A DNA stretch of 64,000 nt from Pseudomonas sp. B21-023. Lineage in GTDB: Bacteria; Pseudomonadota; Gammaproteobacteria; Pseudomonadales; Pseudomonadaceae. Numbering within the stretch: the stretch's first letter is position 1; every line of letters starts with the position of its first letter. The notes beneath the pieces are model-generated. The model made no database searches and was not told the DNA's origin. It saw only the letters and a program-made list of their open reading frames with translations. Positions 24,437 to 33,606 of this stretch are shown in pieces. The position numbers and the translations under genes are program-made. The stretch covers positions 5,801,501 through 5,865,500 of the forward strand of contig NZ_CP087190.1 in NCBI RefSeq assembly GCF_024749165.1. The letters run 5' to 3'.

Positions 24437-25305
24437 TACATCAAGCGCTGCGCCTCGAAGCGCACCCGTGGATGGGCGATTCGATCCTGGGCCCGCACCA
24501 GTTGCAGTTCGTAGCTGGCGCAGGCCTGGGTTTCCAGCAGCACCTCATGCACGGCGGCGGCGGTGAACTCGAACGCGTGCAGCCAGTTGTCGCCAAGCAA
24601 CACCCGAGCCAGGAACAAACCTGACGTCAGGTCGCCCACCCCTACCGGCTGACGCGGGAACGCCAGCAACGGCCGACGCAGGTGCCAGCTGGCTTCACGG
24701 GTCACCAGGAGCATCTCGAAGGCATCGTCCGCGCGCTGTGGATAATTCAGGTGCTTGACCAGCACAACCTGCGGCCCACGCTCCAGCAACCCGCGCGCCA
24801 TGCCCACGCAATCCTCCAGCGACTGCGCGCGACGGCCACAGAAACTGTCCAGCTCGAGCTGGTTGGGGCACAGGATATCGGCCTTGGCCACGGCCTGCTC
24901 GAGCAGGAACTCACTGACCTCGGCCGGCACGATGCAACCTTTCTCGGCATGGCCCATGACCGGGTCGCACAGGTACAAGGCCCTGGGATTGACCGCCTTG
25001 ATCCGCTCGACGCCAGCCAGGATCGCCCGCCCCTGCTCGGCACTGCCCAGGTAACCCGACAGCACCGCATCGCAGTGGCCCAATTCGCCGATATTGGAAA
25101 TGCCTTCCACCAACGCGGGAATTTGCGCTGGCGCAAGCACTTCCCCCGCCCACTGGCCATACTGAGTGTGGTTGGAGAACTGCACCGTGTTGAGTGGCCA
25201 GACGTTGACCCCGACCCGCTGCATGGGAAACACCGCGGCGCTGTTGCCGGCGTGTCCAAAGACCACGTGGGACTGAATGGCGAGCAGGTGCGGTGTACGT
25301 TTCAT
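24433..25305 (-). CDS. pdxY: Pyridoxal kinase PdxY
   Basis: A 290-residue ribokinase-fold enzyme that phosphorylates pyridoxal to PLP in the B6 salvage pathway. Landmarks: LLAIQSHVVFGHAGNSAAVF at the N-terminus, YLCDPVMGHAEKGCIV, LCPNQLELDSFCGR, and the anion-hole/catalytic GVGDLTSGLFLARVL near the C-terminus. Length matches the family. The ATG at 25305 starts MKRTPHLLAIQSHV; the open frame above it is not coding. It stands alone, convergent with the thioesterase gene. Confidence 0.93.
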   Translation of the reverse strand: MKRTPHLLAIQSHVVFGHAGNSAAVFPMQRVGVNVWPLNTVQFSNHTQYGQWAGEVLAPAQIPALVEGISNIGELGHCDAVLSGYLGSAEQGRAILAGVERIKAVNPRALYLCDPVMGHAEKGCIVPAEVSEFLLEQAVAKADILCPNQLELDSFCGRRAQSLEDCVGMARGLLERGPQVVLVKHLNYPQRADDAFEMLLVTREASWHLRRPLLAFPRQPVGVGDLTSGLFLARVLLGDNWLHAFEFTAAAVHEVLLETQACASYELQLVRAQDRIAHPRVRFEAQRLMY

Positions 25306-25425
25306 GCAGGGCGCTTCCGAAACTGTGTGAAGAAATGTGCGGCCCGCAGTATGAACCTGATTGCCATCTGTACGACAGGCCAGAGACGCAGTTAAGCTGG
25401 ATCGACCTGTCTGGAGCTTACGCAA

Positions 25426-25818
25426 ATGCTGACCCTGGAAAACCTTTTCGTCCTGATGCTGGTGGCGACCGCAGGCGCCTGGCTGTGGCACAACCACGGG
25501 CTTCGCGAGAAGGCCCTGGCTCGGGTCAAGCAGCATTGCGCCAAGCTCGACCTGGAACTGCTCGACGACGCCGTGGCGCTCAAACGCATCGCCTTCGTGC
25601 GCGACGCCAATGGCCGAAAGCGCCTGGCGCGCATCTACAACTTCGAGTTCACCGTCACCGGCGAACAACGTCACCCAGGCACCGTCACCCAGTTCGGCGC
25701 CCATACCATGCAGATCGAACTTGCACCTTACCCGTTCGAGATCAAGACCCCGCCACGCACCGACAACGTCATCGAAATGCAGCAATGGCGCCAGGAACAT
25801 AACCGCTGGCGCAATTGA
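25426..25818 (+). CDS. DUF3301 membrane-anchored protein
   Basis: A 130-residue protein with one N-terminal transmembrane helix (MLTLENLFVLMLVATAGAWL), then a soluble domain: W-H-N-H, ARVKQHCAKLDLELLDDAVA, ARIYNFEFTVTGEQRHPGTV. This is the DUF3301 pattern of gammaproteobacteria. Function unknown. Stop codon directly abuts the convergent COG0523 gene stop. Confidence 0.85.
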   Translation: MLTLENLFVLMLVATAGAWLWHNHGLREKALARVKQHCAKLDLELLDDAVALKRIAFVRDANGRKRLARIYNFEFTVTGEQRHPGTVTQFGAHTMQIELAPYPFEIKTPPRTDNVIEMQQWRQEHNRWRN

Positions 25819-26793
25819 TCACTCCGCCAGGTAACACTTGCCGATGGCCGCCTGGAGCATCTGCAAGGGTTGTGGCTGATCGAATATCAGCTCGATGCGC
25901 GAGTCCCTGCGCCATTCGCTGGGGCGCCATTCCAGCGCCCCACGTTCCAGGCCATTGAACGACTGCCACCCCGCCGCGCTGTGGATAACCCCCTTTGCCC
26001 GGCGCCACGACCATTGTTCAAGAACGCCACGTAGCGCCATTTCATCGAAGACCTGGCCCGGATGCCAGCGCCAACCTACGCTCCAGCCCTCCTCCGCCAA
26101 CCGGGACTGACAGATCGGTTGCCGCGGATCCACCCACAAGGAGGGCTGTGGGACGGGGCTGTTATCCACAGGCAGGCTGGAAAGGTCGAGTGAACCCGCT
26201 GGCGCTGCGGACGATACAGGCAAACCGGCGAACGCTAGCGCGCCATGATCCGTCCACAACGCCGGGACTTCAGGCAATGATGCAGTTATCAACAGGCGGG
26301 CGGCAGCATCCACGGCACTCGCCTTGTTGAACAGCAGCAACCCCGCCTTCGCCAATGCCATGCTCTGTGCCTCGGGCAAGTCAGCGCCCCGGGAAAGGGC
26401 GGCGGCATCCAGCACCATCAACAGTGGCTGGACCGACAGTACACCGGTCCAAGGCGCCCGCCCCAGCTGCTCCAGCAATTCGAGGGGGTGACCGAGGCCG
26501 GACGGCTCGATGAACAGGCGATCCGGGCGCGCCTTGCGCAGCAGGCGGCCGAGCCCCACCTGGAACGGTGCGCCATTGACGCAGCACAGGCAGCCTCCCG
26601 CCACCTCTCCGATGGCGATCCCCGCCTCGTCACGGCTGAGCAAGGCGGCATCCAGGCCGATCTGGCCAAATTCGTTGACCAGCACGGCCCAACGCTCACC
26701 AATCGGTCGTTGGTCCAGCAAGTGACGGATCAGGCTGGTCTTGCCGGCACCTAGCGGGCCGGCGATCACATGGGTGGGGATGTTCTGCAACAT
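25819..26793 (-). CDS. COG0523 (CobW/G3E) GTPase, zinc-island paralogue 1
   Basis: A 324-residue G3E P-loop GTPase. Walker A GPLGAGKTS (about 13-21), LVNEFGQIGLDAALL, the metal-binding GGCLCCVNG motif (CxCC, about 66-74), FIEPSGLGHPLELL and the guanine-specificity-like LLFNKASAVDA. Such proteins are thought to load zinc into client enzymes. It is the third gene of a minus-strand cluster behind a Zur-box-like palindrome. ATG 26793 is preferred to the TTG five codons upstream. Smaller than paralogue 2; client unknown. Confidence 0.85.
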   Translation of the reverse strand: MLQNIPTHVIAGPLGAGKTSLIRHLLDQRPIGERWAVLVNEFGQIGLDAALLSRDEAGIAIGEVAGGCLCCVNGAPFQVGLGRLLRKARPDRLFIEPSGLGHPLELLEQLGRAPWTGVLSVQPLLMVLDAAALSRGADLPEAQSMALAKAGLLLFNKASAVDAAARLLITASLPEVPALWTDHGALAFAGLPVSSAAPAGSLDLSSLPVDNSPVPQPSLWVDPRQPICQSRLAEEGWSVGWRWHPGQVFDEMALRGVLEQWSWRRAKGVIHSAAGWQSFNGLERGALEWRPSEWRRDSRIELIFDQPQPLQMLQAAIGKCYLAE

Positions 26794-26845
26794 GGCTCGG
26801 TATCGCAAGGACTTGATGGCAGTCTATACCGGGGCGTCCGGCAAT

Positions 26846-27463
26846 TCATTCCAACCAGTCCAGGCTCAACAGCAAGCGACGTTCCCCGGCGGGGGTCTGC
26901 GGGGACCGGTGGACCAAGCCCGCACCCTCGTTGCCCAGCCACTTCTCGCCCTTGAGCAGGGCTACCTCTCCCGCCACCAATCGCCGGACGTTATCCACAG
27001 GCGGCGGCGCCAGCTGCAACCGGGCACGATCGATGGCACCCTCTGGCAGCCATTCGCTACCTGCGCCAGCGTAGGTACTGAGCAGGCGCAATGGAACATG
27101 GTCCACATGCATGCGCGGGCACATCGCCCCCTCAAGCACCCGCAGCCGCACCCCCAGGCGCCGAGCACCCAGCAAGCAGGTATAGGCCGCCACCAGCCAG
27201 GCCACATCGGCGACGAAACCATCGTAGCCATGTAGATCGGCGGTTTCTCTGAGCAGCCCGGGCAACGCTGGCGGCTGGCGTTCATCCACCTCGATCACGC
27301 GCTCATCGGCCAATGGCTGGCCCAGGCTCAGCACCAGGTTGGCGAAGTCTTCGACCTGGGCCGGCAGGCGGCGCTGCCAGACCGCGAGGTTGACCCCATC
27401 CTGGAGAATCTCCGTCATCACCTGGGGTGACTCACCGAAGACCTGGCGGATATCCACAGTCAT
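26846..27463 (-). CDS. DUF1826 protein of the zinc regulon
   Basis: A 205-residue protein of the DUF1826 family, which recurs next to COG0523 GTPases in Zur regulons. Its Cys and His (GAMCPRMHVDHVPLRLLSTY, about 112-131) form a candidate metal site, and a second conserved patch is GLVHRSPQTPAGERRLLLSL near the C-terminus. The start overlaps the upstream GTPase gene stop by 4 bp (27460-27463), indicating coupling. Biochemical role not known. Confidence 0.85.
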   Translation of the reverse strand: MTVDIRQVFGESPQVMTEILQDGVNLAVWQRRLPAQVEDFANLVLSLGQPLADERVIEVDERQPPALPGLLRETADLHGYDGFVADVAWLVAAYTCLLGARRLGVRLRVLEGAMCPRMHVDHVPLRLLSTYAGAGSEWLPEGAIDRARLQLAPPPVDNVRRLVAGEVALLKGEKWLGNEGAGLVHRSPQTPAGERRLLLSLDWLE

Positions 27464-28668
27464 GCCGCAGCGTCCTCATGCCACTCACCAAACGGGTCCG
27501 GCAGGCGCAGCCAGCCCATCGGCCCCAACTCCATTTCCTGGTCATCGAGCAGGCAGGCTTCCAGCTCTGTGGATAACCGAACAAAGTCGATGTTCTGCCC
27601 GATGAACACCAGTTCCTGCCGGCAGTCGCCCGCTTGCGCGGACCACTGCTTGAGGATCGCCGCAGTGTTCTCTTCATCCTGCGGCCATTGCTCGCGCGGC
27701 ACGAAACGCCACCAACGACCAGCCAGGCCATGGCGCATCATGCCCCCGGCCTGCGACCAGCTACCGGCCTCCTGGAACTTGCTGGCCAACCAGAAGAACC
27801 CTTTGGAGCGCAGCAAGCGGCCGTTGCTCCAGGGCTTGTGGATAAAGTCGAAGAAACGCTGCGGATGGAATGGCCGGCGCGCCTGCCAGGTGGTGGCGGC
27901 AATACCATACTCCTCGGTTTCCGGCACATGCTCGCCACGCAGCTCCTGTAGCCAGCCCGGCGCCTGCGCGGCCTGGTCGAAATCGAACAGGCCGGTATCG
28001 AGGATGCGCGCCAGCGGCACCTGGCCCATCACCATTGGCACGATCTGCGCCCGTGCATTGAGGCTGCGCAGGATGGCGCTCAGCTCTTCGCGCTCATGCT
28101 GGCTGATCAGGTCGATCTTGCTCAGCAGCAACACGTCAGCGAATTCGACCTGCTCGATCAGCAAGTCACTGATCGAGCGTTCGTCACCTTCGCCCAAGGT
28201 CTCGCCCCGACTGGCCAAGCTGTCGGCTGCCTGATAATCGCGAAGGAAGTTCAGCCCATCGACAACAGTGACCATGGTGTCGAGGCGCGCCATGTCGGAG
28301 AGACTGCGGCCCTGCTCATCGCGAAAGGTGAACGTCTCGGCGACCGGCAGCGGCTCGGAAATACCCGTGGACTCGATCAGCAGGTAATCGAAGCGACCCT
28401 CGCCCGCCAACCGGGCCACCTCCTCCAGCAGGTCTTCACGCAGTGTGCAGCAGATGCAGCCGTTGCTCATCTCAACCAGCTTTTCCTCAGCGCGGTTGAG
28501 GCTGACATTGCGTTGCACCTCACTGGCATCGATGTTGATTTCACTCATGTCGTTGACGATCACGGCCACGCGCAAGTTGTCGCGGTTACGCAGGACATGG
28601 TTGAGCAACGTGCTCTTGCCGGCACCCAGGAAGCCGGACAGCACGGTGACAGGAAGACGGTTGGGCAT
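27460..28668 (-). CDS. COG0523 GTPase, ZigA-like zinc metallochaperone
   Basis: A 402-residue G3E GTPase: VTVLSGFLGAGKSTLLNHVL (Walker A, about 7-24), VNDMSEINIDASEV, metal motif NGCICCTLREDL (CxCC), LIESTGISEPLPVAETF, LLLSKIDL and a C-terminal CobW_C domain (FHPQRFFDFIHKPWSNGRLL). Length and motifs match ZigA, a zinc-scarcity GTPase of Acinetobacter and Pseudomonas. ATG 28668 has GAGG 6 bp upstream; the frame extends to 28707 but that is less likely. The zur-like palindrome lies 47 bp upstream. Confidence 0.88.
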   Translation of the reverse strand: MPNRLPVTVLSGFLGAGKSTLLNHVLRNRDNLRVAVIVNDMSEINIDASEVQRNVSLNRAEEKLVEMSNGCICCTLREDLLEEVARLAGEGRFDYLLIESTGISEPLPVAETFTFRDEQGRSLSDMARLDTMVTVVDGLNFLRDYQAADSLASRGETLGEGDERSISDLLIEQVEFADVLLLSKIDLISQHEREELSAILRSLNARAQIVPMVMGQVPLARILDTGLFDFDQAAQAPGWLQELRGEHVPETEEYGIAATTWQARRPFHPQRFFDFIHKPWSNGRLLRSKGFFWLASKFQEAGSWSQAGGMMRHGLAGRWWRFVPREQWPQDEENTAAILKQWSAQAGDCRQELVFIGQNIDFVRLSTELEACLLDDQEMELGPMGWLRLPDPFGEWHEDAAA

Positions 28669-28708
28669 GACGAACCTCATCGGGCAGGCGCATTCGAAAC
28701 GATGCATT

Positions 28709-28737
28709 GCATAATGTTATATTATAACAATACAATT
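28709..28737. promoter_or_regulatory. Zur-box-like operator in divergent promoter
   Basis: Core TGTTATA-T-TATAACA (28715-28729), with 7-bp perfect arms, flanked by ATTGCATAA and ATACAAT. It matches the Zur operator form of gammaproteobacteria and sits between the ZigA-like operon and the secreted protein/folE2 genes, all typical zinc-starvation functions. Confidence 0.85.
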
Positions 28738-28777
28738 TCGCCAAGCCGTATCGCCGAACGGTTGTCTGGAGAGCGTC

Positions 28778-29155
28778 ATGAAACTACCTGGCGTCATCGC
28801 CCTGCTGCTGCTCGTTCATCCAGAGCAGCTCTTTGCCATGCCCACTACCGACCTTGCACGGTGCACCCGCAGCGCAACCTTGCTGGCCTGCCAGGACAGC
28901 AAGGGCAACTACTACAGCGTGCGAACCGAAGGCAGCACCTTTTACCTGCGTGGGTATGAAGTTGCGAGCAAGCGGCTGTGGGCACAAACCAACAGCCGCC
29001 ATGGCGCATTGACGTTTTTCACCGGCCTGGCCAGCGACGGCGAGGCTTGGGTGGGTTACAGCCGGCGTATTGGATGGACCACGCAGAATCGTGTTTCCAG
29101 CTCCAGCGGCCAACGCTTCAACCTGCATTGCAGCCTCATCGGCGGTTGCCGGTGA
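28778..29155 (+). CDS. Small secreted protein with four cysteines
   Basis: A 125-residue protein with a signal peptide (MKLPGVIALLLLVHPEQLFA, cleavage about 20). The mature part has four Cys (CTRSATLLAC and LHCSLIGGC), probably two disulfides, and many aromatic and small residues. It has no recognised domain. Its position directly downstream of the Zur-like box, and 25 bp upstream of folE2, suggests synthesis under zinc starvation and action in the periplasm or outside. A role in zinc capture is only a guess; it carries few His. Confidence 0.75.
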   Translation: MKLPGVIALLLLVHPEQLFAMPTTDLARCTRSATLLACQDSKGNYYSVRTEGSTFYLRGYEVASKRLWAQTNSRHGALTFFTGLASDGEAWVGYSRRIGWTTQNRVSSSSGQRFNLHCSLIGGCR

Positions 29156-29180
29156 CTATCAACCGTCCAGGATTTCTTCC

Positions 29181-30062
29181 ATGACCAGCCTCTCCCTTCC
29201 CGATGTCGCCGCCCAGAGCAACCAACAGGCACTGCCGCTGGACTGGGTGGGCATGAGTGGCATCGCCGTCGCGCTGCAACTCGACGGGCGCACCGTAACC
29301 GCTTTCGCCGATGCCGGAGTGAGCCTCGACGATGGTGCCTCACGCGGCATCCACATGTCCCGACTGTACCTGGCATTGGAAGCGCTGGAGCAGCAAGCCC
29401 TCTCAACTCCACTACTACGCCAGATACTGCGGGCCTTTCTGCTAAGCCACACCGGCCTGTCCAACAACGCTTATCTACGGCTGACGTTTGATCATTTGCT
29501 CAAGCGGCCGGCATTGATCAGCCCGTTGGCTGGCTGGAAGCGCTACCCGGTGACCGTGGATGCCAAGCTGGAATATGAAATGTTCCACGTGGAACTATCA
29601 GTGAATGTGCCCTACTCGTCGACGTGCCCATGCTCGGCAGCACTTGCAAGACAGCTGATCCAGGAGCAGTTCGACAGGGACTTTGCCCATCGGCCATTGG
29701 ATAGGCGCGGCATTCGCCAATGGCTGGGCAGCAGTGACGGGATCGTCGCGACGCCCCATAGCCAACGGAGCCTGGCCAGGCTTCAGGTACGCCTTGCAGG
29801 GGAAGCGCTGAACCTGACAGGGCTGATCGACGCGGCGGAAGCTGCGCTGGGCACTGCAGTGCAGACCGCCGTGAAGCGCGCAGACGAACAGGCATTTGCC
29901 CTGGCCAATGGTCAGAACCTGATGTTCTGCGAAGATGCTGCCCGGCGCCTGCACCTGGCATTGGCGCAGATAGAGGAGGTGGCGGGGTTCAGCGTGCGCG
30001 TGGAACACGCAGAGAGCCTGCATGCCCACGACGCGGTCGCGGTTACTCAACATCGGTGGTGA
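29181..30062 (+). CDS. folE2: GTP cyclohydrolase IB (zinc-independent FolE2)
   Basis: A 293-residue FolE2 (COG1469). It converts GTP to dihydroneopterin triphosphate for folate, using metals other than zinc, and replaces FolE when zinc is scarce. Landmarks: DWVGMSGIAVALQLDGR, GIHMSRLYLALEAL, and the catalytic stretch VPYSSTCPCSAALARQLIQE (Cys near 149-151) followed by ATPHSQRSLARLQV. AGGA is 8 bp before the ATG. It lies in the plus-strand half of the Zur-like divergon. Length is slightly shorter than the ~300 norm but complete. Confidence 0.92.
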   Translation: MTSLSLPDVAAQSNQQALPLDWVGMSGIAVALQLDGRTVTAFADAGVSLDDGASRGIHMSRLYLALEALEQQALSTPLLRQILRAFLLSHTGLSNNAYLRLTFDHLLKRPALISPLAGWKRYPVTVDAKLEYEMFHVELSVNVPYSSTCPCSAALARQLIQEQFDRDFAHRPLDRRGIRQWLGSSDGIVATPHSQRSLARLQVRLAGEALNLTGLIDAAEAALGTAVQTAVKRADEQAFALANGQNLMFCEDAARRLHLALAQIEEVAGFSVRVEHAESLHAHDAVAVTQHRW

Positions 30063-30070
30063 GCGCTACT

Positions 30071-30598
30071 TCAACTGCGTGGCTTCACTGTTCCACAATC
30101 GTTACCCAGCCAGACCGCCCGGGTGTCCATGCTGCCCTGTTGCTGAACGCCGGACGCATTGAATGTGCCGTTGACCTTGGTAACAAACTCACGGTCGCTG
30201 AGGAAGGTGGCTTGGCCGTTGCCCTGGGCTTTCGGGCAGCTGAACTGGAACTTCCAGACATTGCCATTGCGCTCGGTGATCTTCTGCGTACAGCCCGATT
30301 GCGGGTCCTGCAGCGGAATGTCGTTGGTCTTGACCTGCTCGGGTGTCAGGCACGAACGCACACCCTTGCCGCCCACGGTGATGCCCTGCTTGGCCAGGGC
30401 ACCTTCCATCATCGCCCGTTGCTCGGGCGGCAGGTTCTTCAACTGGCCGAGCATGAACTCCATGTCTGGCAACGGCTTGCCATCGACCTGCATGTTGCTG
30501 GTGGTCAACTCCCACAAGCCGGGTTGCAACATCTGCGCGTGAACCAGCGGGCTGCCCAACCCCAGTACCAGGGCGAGCAGTGGCAGACGAATCTTCAT
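30071..30598 (-). CDS. DUF3617 periplasmic protein
   Basis: A 175-residue protein with a signal peptide (MKIRLPLLALVLGLGSPLVHA), then the DUF3617 pattern MLQPGLWELTTSNMQVDGKP, GVRSCLTPEQ and two Cys pairs (CTQKITERNGN, FSCPKAQGNG). Function unknown; the family is secreted and widespread in proteobacteria. Convergent with folE2 (8 bp apart). Confidence 0.87.
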   Translation of the reverse strand: MKIRLPLLALVLGLGSPLVHAQMLQPGLWELTTSNMQVDGKPLPDMEFMLGQLKNLPPEQRAMMEGALAKQGITVGGKGVRSCLTPEQVKTNDIPLQDPQSGCTQKITERNGNVWKFQFSCPKAQGNGQATFLSDREFVTKVNGTFNASGVQQQGSMDTRAVWLGNDCGTVKPRS

Positions 30599-30727
30599 GG
30601 ATGAAAGCTCCTCGAAATACCGGCTCTGGCCGGACTGAGCCTTTAGACGCCGAATTCGCCTGCGGGTTGCAGTGGCCCCCTCGAACGTGGTCTGTTAGCA
30701 GCAGTGCTCTCGGCAAGCAGGATGCGT

Positions 30728-32167
30728 ATGGATTACCACAGCCCCTACTTTTTCGGTTACGTGCTCGGTCTGATTCACCTGCTCGGCCTGGCCGCCGCGC
30801 TCCATGCGGTGTTCACCGTACGCACCGCCCAAGGTGCGATTGCCTGGGCCATGTCGCTGCTGTTCATCCCCTACCTCACCCTCATCCCCTATCTGGTATT
30901 CGGCGCCCGCTCCTTCTATGCGTATATCCAGGCGCGGCGACAGGCCAACCAGGAAATGCATGTGGCCATGGCCAACCTGAACTGGCGCCCATGGGTGGAG
31001 GAAGCACTGACCGCCCGGGAGTCGGGCGGCTATGCGGCCCTGCGCGCCATGCCCAGGCTCGGGCGCATGCCATGCCTGGCCAACAACGAAGTGAAACTGC
31101 TGATTGATGGCGCGGCCACGTTCGAGGCGATCTTTTCCGCCATCCGCATGGCGCGGGACACCGTGCTGGTGCAGTTCTTCATCATCCACGACGATGCCCT
31201 GGGCAAGGAGCTGCAGCAGCTATTGCTGCGCAAGGCCGCCGAAGGTGTACGGGTGTTCGTGCTCTACGACCGCGTCGGCAGCCACGCGCTACCGGGCAGC
31301 TATAGCCAGGTGCTGCGTGACGGTGGCGTGCAGATCGAAGCGTTCGCCACACGGCGCGGCTGGTTCAACCGTTTCCAGGTCAACTTTCGCAACCATCGCA
31401 AGATCGTGGTGGTCGATGGCCTGCAAGGTTTTCTCGGCGGCCACAACGTGGGCGACGAATACCTCGGAGCGCACCCCAAACTTTCGCCCTGGCGCGATAC
31501 CCACGTGCAGATCAGCGGCCCGGTGCTGGCCTGCCTGCAGGAGTCCTTCGCCGAGGACTGGTACTGGGCCACGCGCCAGCTACCGCCGCTAATCCTGCCT
31601 GATGCCTACCCCGAGGATGGCGTGCTGTGCCAGGCACTGGCCAGCGGCCCGGCCGACCCCCAGGAAACCTGTGCGCTGTTCTTTCTCGAAGCGATTCATT
31701 CGGCGAGCAACCGAGTGTGGATCACCAGCCCCTACTTCATTCCCGACGAAGCCATCTTCGCTGCCCTGCGCCTGGCGGTACTGAGGGGCGTCGACGTACG
31801 TATCCTGATTCCCTCACGTCCCGATCACCGGATCGTCTACGCCGCCTCCAGCCTGTTCGCCTTCGAAGCGGTTCGCGCCGGGGTGCGCATGTTCCGCTAT
31901 CAACCGGGCTTCCTGCACCAGAAGGTGGTACTGGTGGACGATGAGGTCAGTGCCATCGGTAGCGCCAACCTCGACAACCGGTCGTTCCGGCTGAATTTCG
32001 AGATCACCTTGCTCACGGTGGATCGCGCCTTTGCCGATCAGGTCGAGCACATGCTGGTGAATGATTTCGAGCAGGCCAGGGAGATCACCGCTGAAGACAG
32101 CCGCGACACCCATCGTCTGCAGCAGTTGGGGATGCGCATCGCACGCCTGATTTCACCGATCCTGTAG
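30728..32167 (+). CDS. cls: Cardiolipin synthase A
   Basis: A 479-residue membrane cardiolipin synthase that condenses two phosphatidylglycerols. Two N-terminal transmembrane helices (about 8-28 and 38-60), then two phospholipase-D HKD motifs: FRNHRKIVVVDGLQGFLGGH (about 216-235) and GFLHQKVVLVDDEVSAIGSA (about 395-414). ATG 30728 is preferred, with AGGA 5 bp upstream; the frame is open to 30704. A hairpin lies after the stop, shared with the convergent cfaA gene. Confidence 0.93.
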   Translation: MDYHSPYFFGYVLGLIHLLGLAAALHAVFTVRTAQGAIAWAMSLLFIPYLTLIPYLVFGARSFYAYIQARRQANQEMHVAMANLNWRPWVEEALTARESGGYAALRAMPRLGRMPCLANNEVKLLIDGAATFEAIFSAIRMARDTVLVQFFIIHDDALGKELQQLLLRKAAEGVRVFVLYDRVGSHALPGSYSQVLRDGGVQIEAFATRRGWFNRFQVNFRNHRKIVVVDGLQGFLGGHNVGDEYLGAHPKLSPWRDTHVQISGPVLACLQESFAEDWYWATRQLPPLILPDAYPEDGVLCQALASGPADPQETCALFFLEAIHSASNRVWITSPYFIPDEAIFAALRLAVLRGVDVRILIPSRPDHRIVYAASSLFAFEAVRAGVRMFRYQPGFLHQKVVLVDDEVSAIGSANLDNRSFRLNFEITLLTVDRAFADQVEHMLVNDFEQAREITAEDSRDTHRLQQLGMRIARLISPIL

Positions 32168-32170
32168 CGC

Positions 32171-32201
32171 GCAGCGGCGTGCCGGACAAGCACGCCGCTG
32201 C
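32171..32201. terminator. Bidirectional hairpin between cls and cfaA
   Basis: GCAGCGGCGTG and CACGCCGCTGC (11-bp arms, 9-bp loop) lie between the two convergent stop codons. No T-run, so a factor-aided or weak terminator. Confidence 0.6.
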
Positions 32202-32206
32202 ACAGG

Positions 32207-33391
32207 TCAGCGATACAGGTCCTCACGGGTCCATGGCAGATCGTGGTGACCGTCGGCGTACGGCTTCACTGCGAGAATCTGATGGAGGTTGATCCAGCCC
32301 TTGGTGAAGGCATAGGCACAACCGGCCAGGTACAGGCGCCAGATTCGCAAGGTCTTCTCCGGCACCAGCGCGGCGGCGCGATGCAACTGGTTCTCGAGGT
32401 TCTCGCTCCAGTGGTTCAGGGTTTTGGCGTAGTGCAGGCGCAGGCTCTCGATGTCGACCACCTCCAGACCCGCTTCGCAAATCCGTGCAGTGATCATCGA
32501 GATATGCGGCAGCTCGCCATGGGGGAACACATAACGGTCAATAAAGTCGCCCGCGCCGCGGCCGACGGGGCGGCCATCGACATGCTTGGCAGTGATGCCA
32601 TGGTTCATCACCAGGCCACCTTCGCGCACCGCACCGAACAGCCGTTTGCAGTACAGCTCGAGATTGGCGTGGCCGACATGCTCGAACATGCCGACGCTGA
32701 CCACCTTGTCGAAGCGGCCATCCTGGGGCAGGTCGCGGTAGTCGAGGATCCGCAGGTCGACCTTGTCAGCCAGGCCCTCCTCCTTCACCCGCTGGCGGCC
32801 CAGCTTCAGCTGCTCCTTGCTCAGGGTGATGCCGAACACCTTGGCGCCGTACTCGCGAGCAGCGAATCGCGCCAGCCCGCCCCAGCCACAACCGACATCC
32901 AGCAGGTAATCGCCAGCCTGCAGGCGCAGCTTGCGGCACAAGTGGTCGAACTTGTCCTGCTGAGCCGGGGCCAGGGCGTTGTCCGGCTCCTTGAAATAGG
33001 CACAGGAATAGACCATGTCCGGATCGAGCCACAATTGGTAGAACTCGTTGGACAGGTCGTAGTGATAGGAAATCGCTTCGGCATCGGTGGCCTTGTCATG
33101 AGCAGTGCGTGCTGGCACGGCCTCATCTTCATCCTGAAGCAAGGCATCGCTGAGTTCGTCGCAAACCCGGATGACTTCGCCTATATCGCCTTCCAGCTCC
33201 AGCTTGCCCTCGACGAAGGCCGATCCCAGCTCATTGAGGTTGGGATGGGTGAGCTGGGTAATTAGCTGGGGTTCCTTGACCACGATGGTGACTTGCGGGC
33301 TCGGCCCCAGATCGAACTGGTTGCCGTCCCACAGCTTGACGCGCAAAGGTAAGTGCAAGCTCTGCAACGCAGGTGGAAGTTGCGCAAGCAT
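32207..33391 (-). CDS. cfaA: Cyclopropane-fatty-acyl-phospholipid synthase paralogue
   Basis: A 394-residue SAM-dependent methyltransferase that adds methylene bridges to unsaturated phospholipid acyl chains. Motifs: ISYHYDLSNEFYQLWLDPDM (about 106-125), VYSCAYF, SAM motif LLDVGCGWGGLARFAAREYG, VSVGMFEHVGHANLELYC and NHWSENLENQL. Pseudomonads of this group have two: the stress-induced cfaB and this one (cfaA locus next to lpd3). It has the short N-terminal domain of that type. ATG start at 33391 after GGGAGGG. Convergent with cls, another membrane lipid gene. Confidence 0.88.
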   Translation of the reverse strand: MLAQLPPALQSLHLPLRVKLWDGNQFDLGPSPQVTIVVKEPQLITQLTHPNLNELGSAFVEGKLELEGDIGEVIRVCDELSDALLQDEDEAVPARTAHDKATDAEAISYHYDLSNEFYQLWLDPDMVYSCAYFKEPDNALAPAQQDKFDHLCRKLRLQAGDYLLDVGCGWGGLARFAAREYGAKVFGITLSKEQLKLGRQRVKEEGLADKVDLRILDYRDLPQDGRFDKVVSVGMFEHVGHANLELYCKRLFGAVREGGLVMNHGITAKHVDGRPVGRGAGDFIDRYVFPHGELPHISMITARICEAGLEVVDIESLRLHYAKTLNHWSENLENQLHRAAALVPEKTLRIWRLYLAGCAYAFTKGWINLHQILAVKPYADGHHDLPWTREDLYR

Positions 33392-33606
33392 TCATGACCC
33401 TCCCTTTCGTTGATACGGGACGCCACGCCTTAATGTATCGGACGTCACCGCATCAGGGTAGTTCATTCGTACGAAGTTTCCGGTAATCACGACCATAGTC
33501 TAGAACTATCTGGCGCAGCCTATTCAGCAGATTGTATACAATCCTGCCCGCTCAGATTAACCTTGTGCCCTCTTCGCTTCCTCACACTCTCGGAGTAACG
33601 AAACCC

